Assembly: GCF_001279695.1 (NCBI RefSeq)
Contig: NZ_LGDD01000361.1
Coordinates: forward strand, 1-26,797
Source of the DNA: Streptomyces sp. WM6378
Lineage (GTDB): Bacteria; Actinomycetota; Actinomycetes; Streptomycetales; Streptomycetaceae
DNA: 26,797 nt
Reading direction: 5' to 3'
Below are positions 6,258 through 12,547 of this stretch, one piece after another (the first letter of the stretch is position 1; each line of letters begins with the position of its first letter). Made by a program: the position numbers and the translations under genes. The notes under the pieces were generated by a model. It had not been told where the DNA came from. It saw only the letters and a program-made list of their open reading frames with translations, and ran no database searches.

Positions 6258-8099
6258 ATGTCTGTCAGGATAGATGGGGACAAAAACGGATCGGTTCCGA
6301 CTCGTGTACGAAAGGTCCTCCGCGGGCCGCGCCCCGAGTCGGTTCCCAAGCTGGTCGGTACGGCCTGCACGATCGTGGGCCTCCTGGACGTCGCGGCCGG
6401 AGTCTTCGATCGCGTCCGGCACAGTCGGTTCCACACGGTCAGCGAGGTGCTGCCGGGCACCTTCGGCCCCTTCGCGGCGGCCGTGGCGCTCTGCGCCGGC
6501 ATCCTCCTGCTGCTCCTCGCGCACGGCCTGAAGCGCCGCAAGCGGCGAGCCTGGCGGGCCGCCGTGGTGCTGCTGCCCATCGGGGCGGTGGCCCAGTTCT
6601 GGTACCGGCACTCCATTGTGGGCGTGCTGATCTCATTGGTACTTCTCACGCTGCTCATCCGCCACCGGAGCGAGTTCACCGCGCTGCCCGACCCGCGCAG
6701 CCGCTGGAAGGCGGTGGCGAACTTCTTCCTGATGGGAGCGGGGTCGCTGGGCCTGGGCCTGGTCATCGTGAGCGTCCACCCCAACCGCACCGTCGGCAAC
6801 CCGAGCATCGTGGACCGCATCCAGCACGTGATGTTCGGCCTCTTCGGCTTCGAGGGCCCGGTCGAGTACCAGGGCAAGACCAGCTGGACGGTCGGCTACT
6901 CTCTCGGCGCGCTCGGCCTGCTCACCGCGGTCACCACGATCTACCTGGCGTTCCGCCCCGAGCACCCGGCGGCCCGCCTCACCCAGGACGACGAGCACAA
7001 GCTCCGCGAGCTGCTCGCCAAGCACGGCGCCCGCGACTCGCTCGGCCACTTCGCGCTGCGCCGCGACAAGGCCGTCGTCTTCTCGCCCAGCGGCAAGGCG
7101 GCCGTCACCTACCGCGTGGTCTCCGGTGTGATGCTCGCCTCGGGCGACCCCATCGGCGACGTCGAGGCCTGGCCCGGCGCCATCGAGCGCTTCATGGACG
7201 AGGCCAAGGCGCACTCCTGGACCCCGGCGGTCGTCGGCTGCTCGGAGACCGGCGGCGAGGTCTGGACCCGCGAGACCGGGCTCGACGCCCTGGAGCTGGG
7301 TGACGAGGCGGTGGTGGACGTCGCGGATTTCTCCCTCGCCGGACGCGCGATGCGGAACGTACGCCAGATGGTCAAGCGCATCGAGCGCAATGGCTACGAA
7401 ACCCGCGTACGGCGCGTCCGTGACCTCTCCGACGGGGAGCTGGAGCGCATCCGCCGGGCCGCCGAGGACTGGCGCGGCACGGACACCGAGCGCGGCTTCT
7501 CGATGGCGCTCGGCCGCATCGGTGACCCGAACGACGGCGACTGTGTGATCGCGACGGCCCACAAGGCCGACGACGAGGGCGCGGCACCCTCCCCCTACGG
7601 CGACCTGAAGGCCATCCTGCACTTCGTCCCCTGGGGCAAGGACGGAATGTCCCTGGAGATGATGCGCCGCGACCGCTCGGCCGACCCCGGCATGAACGAG
7701 CTCCTGATCGTGGCCTCGCTGCAGGCCTGCGAGAAGATCGGCGTACGTCAGGTCTCCCTGAACTTCGCGATGTTCCGCTCGGCGCTGGCGCGCGGCGAGA
7801 AGATCGGCGCGGGCCCGGTCCTGCGCATGTGGCGCGGCCTCCTGGTCTTCCTGTCCCGCTGGTTCCAGATCGAGTCGCTGTACAAGTTCAACGCGAAGTT
7901 CCAGCCGCGCTGGGAGCCCCGCTTCATGGTCTACCGGGCCCACGCGGACCTCCCCCGCATCGGCTTCGCCGTGATGCAGGCGGAGGGCTTCGTGAACCTG
8001 GGCCTCCCGGGCCCGCTCGCCCGCCTCACCCGGGCGGCGCGGCGGGACCGGGCGTGCGCGCACGTGGCCCCCGCGGAGCGAGAGGTAAGCGCGGCGTAG
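6258..8099 (+). CDS. mprF: MprF-like phosphatidylglycerol aminoacyltransferase (DUF2156), no tRNA-synthetase domain
   Basis: This 613-residue membrane protein probably moves an amino acid, classically lysine, from charged tRNA to phosphatidylglycerol, lowering surface negative charge and raising resistance to cationic peptides. About six hydrophobic helices (roughly 31-50, 68-90, 98-115, 117-135, 152-173, 211-232) precede a cytoplasmic DUF2156 double-GNAT domain at about 245-590. Family-like segments include LRRDKAVVFSPSGKAAVTYR, GDPIGD, RNVRQMVKRIERNGY, RGFSMALGRI, DGMSLEMMRRD and GVRQVSLNFAMFRS. Mycobacterial LysX has a lysyl-tRNA synthetase fused at its C-terminus; here the protein ends after DUF2156, so charged tRNA must come from elsewhere. 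Several Streptomyces homologues are annotated as lysyl-tRNA synthetases, which the sequence does not support. The start has GGAG and GGGAAG upstream. It is divergent from the esterase and followed by a strong hairpin. Confidence 0.85.
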   Translation: MSVRIDGDKNGSVPTRVRKVLRGPRPESVPKLVGTACTIVGLLDVAAGVFDRVRHSRFHTVSEVLPGTFGPFAAAVALCAGILLLLLAHGLKRRKRRAWRAAVVLLPIGAVAQFWYRHSIVGVLISLVLLTLLIRHRSEFTALPDPRSRWKAVANFFLMGAGSLGLGLVIVSVHPNRTVGNPSIVDRIQHVMFGLFGFEGPVEYQGKTSWTVGYSLGALGLLTAVTTIYLAFRPEHPAARLTQDDEHKLRELLAKHGARDSLGHFALRRDKAVVFSPSGKAAVTYRVVSGVMLASGDPIGDVEAWPGAIERFMDEAKAHSWTPAVVGCSETGGEVWTRETGLDALELGDEAVVDVADFSLAGRAMRNVRQMVKRIERNGYETRVRRVRDLSDGELERIRRAAEDWRGTDTERGFSMALGRIGDPNDGDCVIATAHKADDEGAAPSPYGDLKAILHFVPWGKDGMSLEMMRRDRSADPGMNELLIVASLQACEKIGVRQVSLNFAMFRSALARGEKIGAGPVLRMWRGLLVFLSRWFQIESLYKFNAKFQPRWEPRFMVYRAHADLPRIGFAVMQAEGFVNLGLPGPLARLTRAARRDRACAHVAPAEREVSAA

Positions 8100-8116
8100 C
8101 ACCACCCCCGCCGCCC

Positions 8117-8164
8117 GAACCCCGGCCCTGGGTCCCCCTGCGGGGGGGGCTCGGGCCGGGGTTC
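8117..8164 (+). terminator. Strong hairpin terminator after the mprF-like gene
   Basis: GAACCCCGGCCC (8117-8128) and GGGCCGGGGTTC (8153-8164) form a perfect 12-bp stem. The 24-base loop contains a nested CCCCC-tgc-GGGGG. It begins 17 bases past the stop codon and has no T-tract, as usual in this genus. Because it is symmetrical it could also stop transcription arriving from the right. Confidence 0.75.
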
Positions 8165-8224
8165 TGCGTTTCCCCCACCCCGCCCCTTCCCTAGACCCTC
8201 CGGGGGTGGGTGGGGTCGGCTGCG

Positions 8225-8345
8225 GACCGTGGGTGGCTGGTCGCGCAGTTCCCCGCGCCCCCAACCCCGCCTTCGACCGCAGACCGTGCGTGGCTGCTCG
8301 CGCCCACGCGGCGGAGCCGCAGAATGTCACAGCCCCGCGCCCCTA
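8225..8345. repeat. Two degenerate copies of a 57-bp-spaced intergenic repeat
   Basis: The element GACCGTG-GTGGCTG-TCGCGC occurs at 8225-8246 and 8282-8303 with 2 mismatches in 22. Each copy is followed by a CCCCGCGCCCC block (near 8251 and 8334). The second copy carries an extra insert with the hairpin GCGGC-gga-GCCGC and AGAATGT (8308-8327), which reappears at the far end of the window (26773-26792). GTGGCTGGTCGCGCAGTTCC is a sequence I remember as abundant between Streptomyces genes, an unverified recollection. Confidence 0.65.
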
Positions 8346-8364
8346 GCCGGATCCACCTCGGCCG

Positions 8365-8456
8365 GTACCGGCGTCTTCAGCCCGTCATGGGGTCCCCCTG
8401 GCCCTCAAGGCCTTGGGTGAGATTGAGGCCGAGCGCCCTTCAGGCGGCGAACCGGG
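8365..8456. repeat. Dispersed intergenic repeat, copy B
   Basis: This is the partner of the element at 1-93, in the same orientation, with shared blocks TCTTCAGC, GTCATGGGG, TGGCCCT, AGGCCTTGGG and GAGCGCCCTTCAGGCG. It sits in the gene-free gap between the convergent mprF-like and MFS genes. With copy A it brackets the complete osmotic/envelope gene module. Confidence 0.75.
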
Positions 8457-8480
8457 GCCGGAGAGGAGCCCCCGGAAGGG

Positions 8481-8645
8481 GTGCAGGGGACGAAGATCCC
8501 TGCGTGGGGGTCCGGGGGGCGGAGCCCCGCAGGGGGTGCAGCGGACGAAGTCCCCGCAGGCGCGGTCCGAAGGGCGCAGCCCAGCAAGGGGTGCAGGGGA
8601 CGAAGTCCCCGCCAGGGTCCGAGGGGCGGAGCCCCTCAGGGGGCT
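8481..8645. repeat. Three tandem 55-bp repeat units
   Basis: Units start at 8481, 8536 and 8591, exactly 55 bases apart. Each opens with GTGCAG(G/C)GGACGAAG, continues with a CCC(T/C)GC block and GGTCCG(A/G) motif, and closes with a GGGGCGGAGCCCC-like hairpin (degenerate in unit 2). 55 is not a multiple of 3 and no gene is convincing here, so the array is non-coding. Neighbouring copies differ at several positions, so the duplication is not recent. Confidence 0.8.
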
Positions 8646-8687
8646 GGGGCGGAGCCCCTCAGGGGGCTGGGGCGCAGCCCCAGGGCT
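8642..8687. repeat. Two tandem 23-bp GC hairpin units
   Basis: GGCTGGGGCGGAGCCCCTCA followed by GGG starts at 8642 and again at 8665 (there GGCTGGGGCGCAGCCCCAGG). Each unit is essentially one self-complementary hairpin. They continue directly from the 55-bp array, whose third unit ends in the same hairpin, which suggests that the short unit arose by duplicating the tail of the long one. Confidence 0.75.
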
Positions 8688-8719
8688 CGGGCCGACCAAC
8701 GCTGAGCAACGGGTGGGCG

Positions 8720-8915
8720 GTGGGCAAACGTCCTGGGGTCTGGGGCGGAGCCCCAGGAAGGCCGAGGACAGCCAACCCCGGTGGGCAAGCGCCCCGGGGT
8801 CTGGGGCAGGGCCCCAGGGGCCGAACCCGCCCTCCCACCCCTTGCACGGGTGGGTGGGCAAACGCCCCAGGAGCCGAACCGACCCACCCCCTGCGGGCAA
8901 ACCCCCCGGGGCAGA
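8720..8915. repeat. Irregular array of GTGGGCAAACG / GGGGTCTGGGGC hairpin units
   Basis: GTGGGCAA(A/G)CG occurs at 8720, 8781 and 8854, and a shortened GCGGGCAAAC at 8893. The first two are followed by GGGGTCTGGGGC and the perfect hairpins at 8740-8756 and 8801-8817. Spacing is 61, 73 and 39 bases, so copies have suffered insertions and deletions. The unit CCGAACC with a CCCACCCC block recurs between them. No open frame with normal codon use crosses the array. Confidence 0.65.
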
Positions 8916-8926
8916 GCCCAAGGGGG

Positions 8927-8946
8927 TTCGGGGGCCCGCCCCCGAA
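8927..8946 (-). terminator. Hairpin terminator after the MFS gene
   Basis: TTCGGGGG (8927-8934) and CCCCCGAA (8939-8946) form a perfect 8-bp stem with a 4-base loop, 3 bases beyond the stop codon of the minus-strand MFS gene. It is well placed as the intrinsic terminator of that gene. Confidence 0.7.
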
Positions 8947-8949
8947 GGG

Positions 8950-10425
8950 TCAGGCGCGTTCCAGCTCCGGCTCCGGCGCATCCGCCGAAGACGCCTCAAC
9001 CCGCCGCGCACGCGACTTGTCGGAGGACAGCCCGACCAGAGCCACGCCCACGACCAGCACGAACGCGATCCCGGCGAGCGCGAAGCTCAGCGTGAACTGC
9101 GATTCGGCCGGCAGCGGCGGCACCCCGGCCGGCAGGCCGGAGATCACCTTCGAGGCAAGGAGAGAGGTGATCACCGCGCTGGCGATCGCGGAGCCCACCG
9201 AGCGCGAGATCGAGTTGATCCCGTTCGCGATGCCCGTCTGGTGGTGCGGGACGCTCGCCACGATGAGCGCCGGCATCGCCGCGTACCCGAAGCTGATCGC
9301 GGCACCGATCAGCATGCCCGCGAGGATCACGGACGCCGTCGAGTCGTGCGCCCCGGTCAGCCAGGCGAAGCCCAGGACACCGAAGGCGGCGCCCGCCGCG
9401 AGCGTGAAGCGCGCCCCGATCCGCCCCACGAGCTGCCCGCCCAGCGGCGCGGCGATCAGCGAGACCAGCGTGGTCGGCAGCAGGTACTCGACGGAGGCGC
9501 GCAGCACGGACGCCGAGAAGCCGTACCCGGTCAGCCTGTCCGGCATCTGCACCAGGTAGGAGACGCCGATGAACTGCGAGAACATCGCGAAGCCGAGGAG
9601 CAGCCCGGCCAGGTTGGTGAAGAGCACCGGCCGGTGCGCGAACATCCGCATGTCCACCATGGGCTCGGCGACCTTGCGCTCGACCAGGACCCAGACCCCG
9701 GCCATCACGACCGCGCCGACGAAGAGCCCGATCGTACGGCCGGAGGACCAGCCCCACTCGTGGCCCTGCGAGATGGGCAGCAGGAGCAGCACCAGGAAGG
9801 CCGCCAGGGTGGCCGCGCCGAACCAGTCGGTGCGCCCGCCCGTCTTCGTACGGGAGGCCGGCACGACCGCGATGACCGCGATCAGGGCGAGGACCGCGAG
9901 GATCACGGCGAGCCAGAACACCCGGTGGTAGTCGGGGTGCGAGCCCTGCGTGAGCAGGCCGGCGCCGACGAGCGCGAGGCCGCTACCGAACGCGAGGGTG
10001 CCGCTGACCAGCGCCATCGCGCCGTGCAGCTTCTGCGGCGGGATCTCCTCACGCAGTACGGAAAGGGCCAGCGGGAAGATCGCGGTGGCCGCGCCCTGGA
10101 GCACCCGGCCGACGATCAGCAGCACCAGCGAGCTGGTGGTGGCGGCGAGCACGGAACCCGCGACCATGACGACGAGCACACCGATCAGCGTCGGCTTCTT
10201 GCCGTGCATGTCGCCGAAGCGGCCGAGCAGCGGCGTGAAGACGGCCGCCGAGAGCAGGGTCGCGGTGGTGACCCAGCTGACGCCCGAGGTGGTGGTGCCG
10301 AGGTCGTTCTGGATGATCCCGAGGATCGGCACGACCAGGGTCTGCATCATCGAGACGACCATGGCGGCGAGGCCGAGCACCAGGACGAGCCCTGTACCGC
10401 CGCTGGGGCGTTGGTTAGTGGTCAC
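8950..10425 (-). CDS. MFS drug exporter, DHA2 family with 14 membrane helices
   Basis: This 491-residue proton-driven exporter has about 14 hydrophobic helices, the DHA2 arrangement. The loop between helices 2 and 3 carries motif A as GRFGDMHGKKPTL (68-80), and the fifth helix carries the motif-C-like VSGTLAFGSGLALVGAGLL typical of antiporters. The C-terminus is polar and acidic (EASSADAPEPELERA). The GTG start has GGAAG 5 bases upstream. The gene is divergent from a MarR regulator with a long inverted repeat between them, the usual layout of an inducible efflux system. The substrate cannot be inferred. It ends against the repeat-filled gap. Confidence 0.9.
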   Translation of the reverse strand: MTTNQRPSGGTGLVLVLGLAAMVVSMMQTLVVPILGIIQNDLGTTTSGVSWVTTATLLSAAVFTPLLGRFGDMHGKKPTLIGVLVVMVAGSVLAATTSSLVLLIVGRVLQGAATAIFPLALSVLREEIPPQKLHGAMALVSGTLAFGSGLALVGAGLLTQGSHPDYHRVFWLAVILAVLALIAVIAVVPASRTKTGGRTDWFGAATLAAFLVLLLLPISQGHEWGWSSGRTIGLFVGAVVMAGVWVLVERKVAEPMVDMRMFAHRPVLFTNLAGLLLGFAMFSQFIGVSYLVQMPDRLTGYGFSASVLRASVEYLLPTTLVSLIAAPLGGQLVGRIGARFTLAAGAAFGVLGFAWLTGAHDSTASVILAGMLIGAAISFGYAAMPALIVASVPHHQTGIANGINSISRSVGSAIASAVITSLLASKVISGLPAGVPPLPAESQFTLSFALAGIAFVLVVGVALVGLSSDKSRARRVEASSADAPEPELERA

Positions 10426-10459
10426 TTTTTCTTCCGTACGGCAGGAGGAGGTACTTGAG

Positions 10460-10535
10460 TCGATCGAAGCTTGATTACCTCAAGCAACTTAATGAAGGTA
10501 AACATCAAAGGTTTAGGTAGTCAAGTTTCGCTCGA
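10460..10535. promoter_or_regulatory. 21-bp inverted repeat: probable MarR operator and shared divergent promoter region
   Basis: The arms are 10460-10480 (read on the minus strand) and 10515-10535 (plus strand), and they match at 18 of 21 positions, beginning AGGTA(A/G)TCAAG. They are separated by 34 bases and symmetrical about 10497. Smaller imperfect palindromes lie on and between them (TTGATTACCTCAA, TCAAGCAACTTAA). The right arm covers the expected -35 zone of the marR promoter, and the left arm occupies the equivalent place for the MFS gene. The gap is markedly A/T-richer than its surroundings. Confidence 0.65.
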
Positions 10536-10543
10536 ACCGCGAG

Positions 10544-10549
10544 TACAGT
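10544..10549 (+). promoter_or_regulatory. -10 element TACAGT of a probable leaderless marR-type transcript
   Basis: TACAGT lies 7 bases before the ATG at 10557, which puts the expected transcription start on the A of the start codon. There is no ribosome site in front of that ATG. Both fit leaderless transcripts, which are frequent in actinobacteria. The -35 zone falls inside the inverted-repeat arm. Confidence 0.5.
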
Positions 10550-10556
10550 GGACGGC

Positions 10557-11015
10557 ATGCCTGGAACCAGCCGCCCGACCGCCGTCAGCAACGCCACGCT
10601 CATGGACGCCATCTGGGACTCCCTGGCCGGCTTCTACGGCGACTTCACGTCGGCCGCCGCCGACGAGGGCCTCACCTCCAGCCAGGCCAAGACCCTGACC
10701 GTGCTGCGCCGGGGCCCCGCCTCCATGCGCTCGCTCGCCACCACGCTGCACTGCGACGCCTCCAACGTGACCGGGATCATCGACCGCCTGGAAGCCCGCG
10801 CCCTGGTGCGCCGCGAGCCGAGCGCCACCGACCGCCGCGTCAAGAACGTCGTCCTGACCGACGACGGCATCCGCACCGTGGAGACCGTCCGCACCGGCAT
10901 GCTCGCCACCCACGGCGCCCTCGACGCCCTGCCCGACGCCGACCGGGTCGCCCTGCACGATCTCCTCCAGCGCCTTTTCGCCACCCCCGAGCGTGGTCCG
11001 GGAACGCCGGGCTGA
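10557..11015 (+). CDS. MarR-family transcriptional regulator
   Basis: This 152-residue winged-helix protein probably represses the divergent MFS exporter and itself, and releases DNA on binding a small ligand. The helix-turn-helix is at about 56-80 (SMRSLATTLHCDASNVTGII), and the wing has the family pattern EPSATDRRVKNVVLTDDG (88-104). N- and C-terminal helices for dimerisation flank it. A GTG three codons earlier (10548) keeps the frame, but it overlaps the -10 element; the ATG is preferred because its spacing suits leaderless initiation. folP begins 16 bases after its stop, so readthrough into the folate genes is possible. Confidence 0.88.
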   Translation: MPGTSRPTAVSNATLMDAIWDSLAGFYGDFTSAAADEGLTSSQAKTLTVLRRGPASMRSLATTLHCDASNVTGIIDRLEARALVRREPSATDRRVKNVVLTDDGIRTVETVRTGMLATHGALDALPDADRVALHDLLQRLFATPERGPGTPG

Positions 11016-11019
11016 CGCC

Positions 11020-11025
11020 TACGCT
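11020..11025 (+). promoter_or_regulatory. -10 element TACGCT of a probable leaderless folP transcript
   Basis: TACGCT is followed by 6 bases and then the folP ATG, again placing transcription start at the start codon. No purine-rich ribosome site precedes the ATG (the sequence is GACGCCTACGCTTGACGT). This would give the folate genes their own promoter inside the 16-base gap after marR. The -35 is not obvious. Confidence 0.45.
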
Positions 11026-11031
11026 TGACGT

Positions 11032-11892
11032 ATGAGTACGTGGAACGGGCGGGGTTCCGTCGAAGGCCTGCCCGAATGGGACCGCTGCGCGGTCATGGGC
11101 GTGGTCAATGTGACGCCCGACTCCTTCTCCGACGGCGGCCGGTGGTTCGACACCTCCACCGCCGTCAAGCACGGCCTCGACCTGGTGGCCGAGGGCGCCG
11201 ACCTCGTCGATGTCGGCGGCGAGTCGACCCGCCCCGGCGCCTCCCGCGTGGACGAGACCGAAGAGCTGCGCCGCGTCATACCCGTCGTACGGGGCCTGGC
11301 CGCCGAGGGCGTCACCGTCTCCGTCGACACCATGCGCGCCCGCGTCGCCGAGCAGGCGATCGTCGCCGGCGCGGTCCTGGTCAACGACGTCAGCGGCGGC
11401 CTCGCGGACCCCGCGATGATCCCCGCCGTCGCCGCCACCGGCGCCCCCTTCGTCGTCATGCACTGGCGCGGCTTCAGCCAGGACATGAACAGCCGCGCGG
11501 TGTACGAGGACGTGGTCGGCGAGGTCGTCGCCGAGCTCCACCACCGCATGGAGGCCGTCATCGCGGGCGGCATCGCCCCCGAGCGCCTCGTGATCGACCC
11601 CGGCCTCGGCTTCGCCAAGCAGGCCGGGCACGACCTCGCCCTGGTCGCCCACCTCGCCGAACTGCGCGCGCTCGGCCGTCCCGTCCTGGTCGCCGCCTCC
11701 CGCAAGCGGTTCCTGGGCCACGTCCTGGCCGGCGACGAGGGCGCCCCGCCGCCCGCCCGGGAGCGCGACGCGGCCACCGCCGCCGTCTCCGCCATCGCCG
11801 CCCACGAGGGCGCCTGGGCGGTCCGCGTCCACGAGGTGCGGGCCACCGCCGACGCCGTCCGCGTGGCGCGTGCCGTCGAGGGAGCCCGGTGA
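11032..11892 (+). CDS. folP: Dihydropteroate synthase
   Basis: FolP condenses hydroxymethyl-dihydropterin pyrophosphate with p-aminobenzoate to give dihydropteroate and is the target of sulfonamides. The 286-residue protein shows all the signature loops of the TIM barrel: MGVVNVTPDSFSDGG (22-36), GGESTRPGA (62-70), SVDT (97-100), NDVSGG (118-123), MHWRG (143-147), DPGLGFAK (189-196) and SRKRFLG (223-229). Length and motifs match functional FolP1 enzymes; nothing suggests the degenerate FolP2 type. Its TGA overlaps the GTG of the next gene (GTGA), implying translational coupling. In mycobacteria folP follows folE on the same strand; here folE is on the opposite strand at the far end of the block. 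Confidence 0.96.
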   Translation: MSTWNGRGSVEGLPEWDRCAVMGVVNVTPDSFSDGGRWFDTSTAVKHGLDLVAEGADLVDVGGESTRPGASRVDETEELRRVIPVVRGLAAEGVTVSVDTMRARVAEQAIVAGAVLVNDVSGGLADPAMIPAVAATGAPFVVMHWRGFSQDMNSRAVYEDVVGEVVAELHHRMEAVIAGGIAPERLVIDPGLGFAKQAGHDLALVAHLAELRALGRPVLVAASRKRFLGHVLAGDEGAPPPARERDAATAAVSAIAAHEGAWAVRVHEVRATADAVRVARAVEGAR

Positions 11893-12350
11893 GCCCGCGC
11901 ACCGAGCGCGAGGCCGTCGAGCGCGTCAACACCGCGTTCTACGAGACGCTGGAGCGGGGCGACTTCGACGAGCTGTCCGACCTCTGGCTGGACGCCACCG
12001 AGGCCGGCGACACCGGGATCTCCTGCGTCCACCCGGGCTGGCCGGTGCTCTCCGGGCGCGGCGAAGTGCTCCGCTCGTACGCGCTGATCATGGCGAACAC
12101 CGAGTACATCCAGTTCTTCCTGACCGATGTGAAGGTCGTCATCCTCGGCGACACCGCCCTGGTCACCTGCACCGAGAACATCCTCAGCGGCGGCCCCGCC
12201 GAGGAGAGCGGCGAGCTGGGTCCGCTCGTCGGCCAGCTCGTGGTCGCCACCAATGTGTTCCGCCGCACATCCGGAGGCTGGCGGCTCTGGTCCCACCACG
12301 GCTCGCCGGTGCTCGCCGAATCGGGCGACGGAGAGCCGGAAGAGGACTGA
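11889..12350 (+). CDS. SnoaL/NTF2-like protein in the folate operon
   Basis: This 153-residue cytoplasmic protein has the NTF2-like alpha+beta cone pattern: an N-terminal helix pair (AVERVNTAFYETLERGDFDELSDLW), the early motif SCVHPGWPVLSGRGEVLRSY, then four beta strands ending in RRTSGGWRLWSHHGSPV. The HPGWP and WSHHGS segments line the pocket in such folds. The fold occurs as enzyme (cyclase, isomerase, hydrolase) or binding module, so no reaction is assigned. The GTG start overlaps the folP stop, so it is translated with folP. Its fixed place between folP and folB suggests a role in or near pterin metabolism, but that is inference from position only. Confidence 0.85.
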   Translation: MSPRTEREAVERVNTAFYETLERGDFDELSDLWLDATEAGDTGISCVHPGWPVLSGRGEVLRSYALIMANTEYIQFFLTDVKVVILGDTALVTCTENILSGGPAEESGELGPLVGQLVVATNVFRRTSGGWRLWSHHGSPVLAESGDGEPEED

Positions 12351-12454
12351 CTCCGGGCACGATCGGGGGCCTTGGAGGATTGAATCCGGAGCCATCGGGT
12401 AGGGGCGGCTACCAGGCCTGTCCGGTTCTGTCCATAGCCCCCGTGGGCGAGCAC

Positions 12455-12476
12455 TGTCAGTGCCCGCAGGTAGATT
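12455..12476 (+). promoter_or_regulatory. PafBC/RecA-NDp-like promoter motif upstream of folB
   Basis: TGTCAGTG (12455-12462), 8 bases, then TAGATT (12471-12476) fits the actinobacterial LexA-independent damage promoter pattern TTGTC(A/G)GTG-N8-TAnnnT, except that the first T is C. It lies in a 197-base gap after the SnoaL-like gene and would start an approximately 65-base leader before folB. The left part also forms GCACTG-t-CAGTGC. The consensus is quoted from memory of work on mycobacterial PafBC promoters. Confidence 0.5.
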
Positions 12477-12547
12477 CGATCGTGGGCACCGTGCCGCCCG
12501 CACGCGGCCGCATGTCCGTCTGACCAACGACAGCAGGAGTGATTCGC

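Noticed and set aside
6633..8330. Long minus-strand open frame opposite the mprF-like gene
   Set aside because: The composition is that of an antisense shadow, and the opposite strand carries recognisable DUF2156 motifs.
8481..8687. CRISPR-like array
   Set aside because: The repeats abut without unique spacers, carry hairpins throughout, and no cas genes are nearby.
8413..10458. Very long plus-strand open frame opposite the MFS gene
   Set aside because: It begins in the repeat array and is rich in Arg, His, Gly and Glu, the usual shadow of a high-G+C gene on the other strand. The minus-strand frame encodes a complete 14-helix transporter with family motifs.
11025..11888. Upstream open extension of the SnoaL-like gene across folP
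   Set aside because: It is Arg-rich and out of frame with folP, which is certain. The real start is the GTG overlapping the folP stop.
12351..12391. CTCCGG/CCGGAG pair after the SnoaL-like gene as terminator
   Set aside because: A 6-bp stem with a 29-base loop is not convincing.
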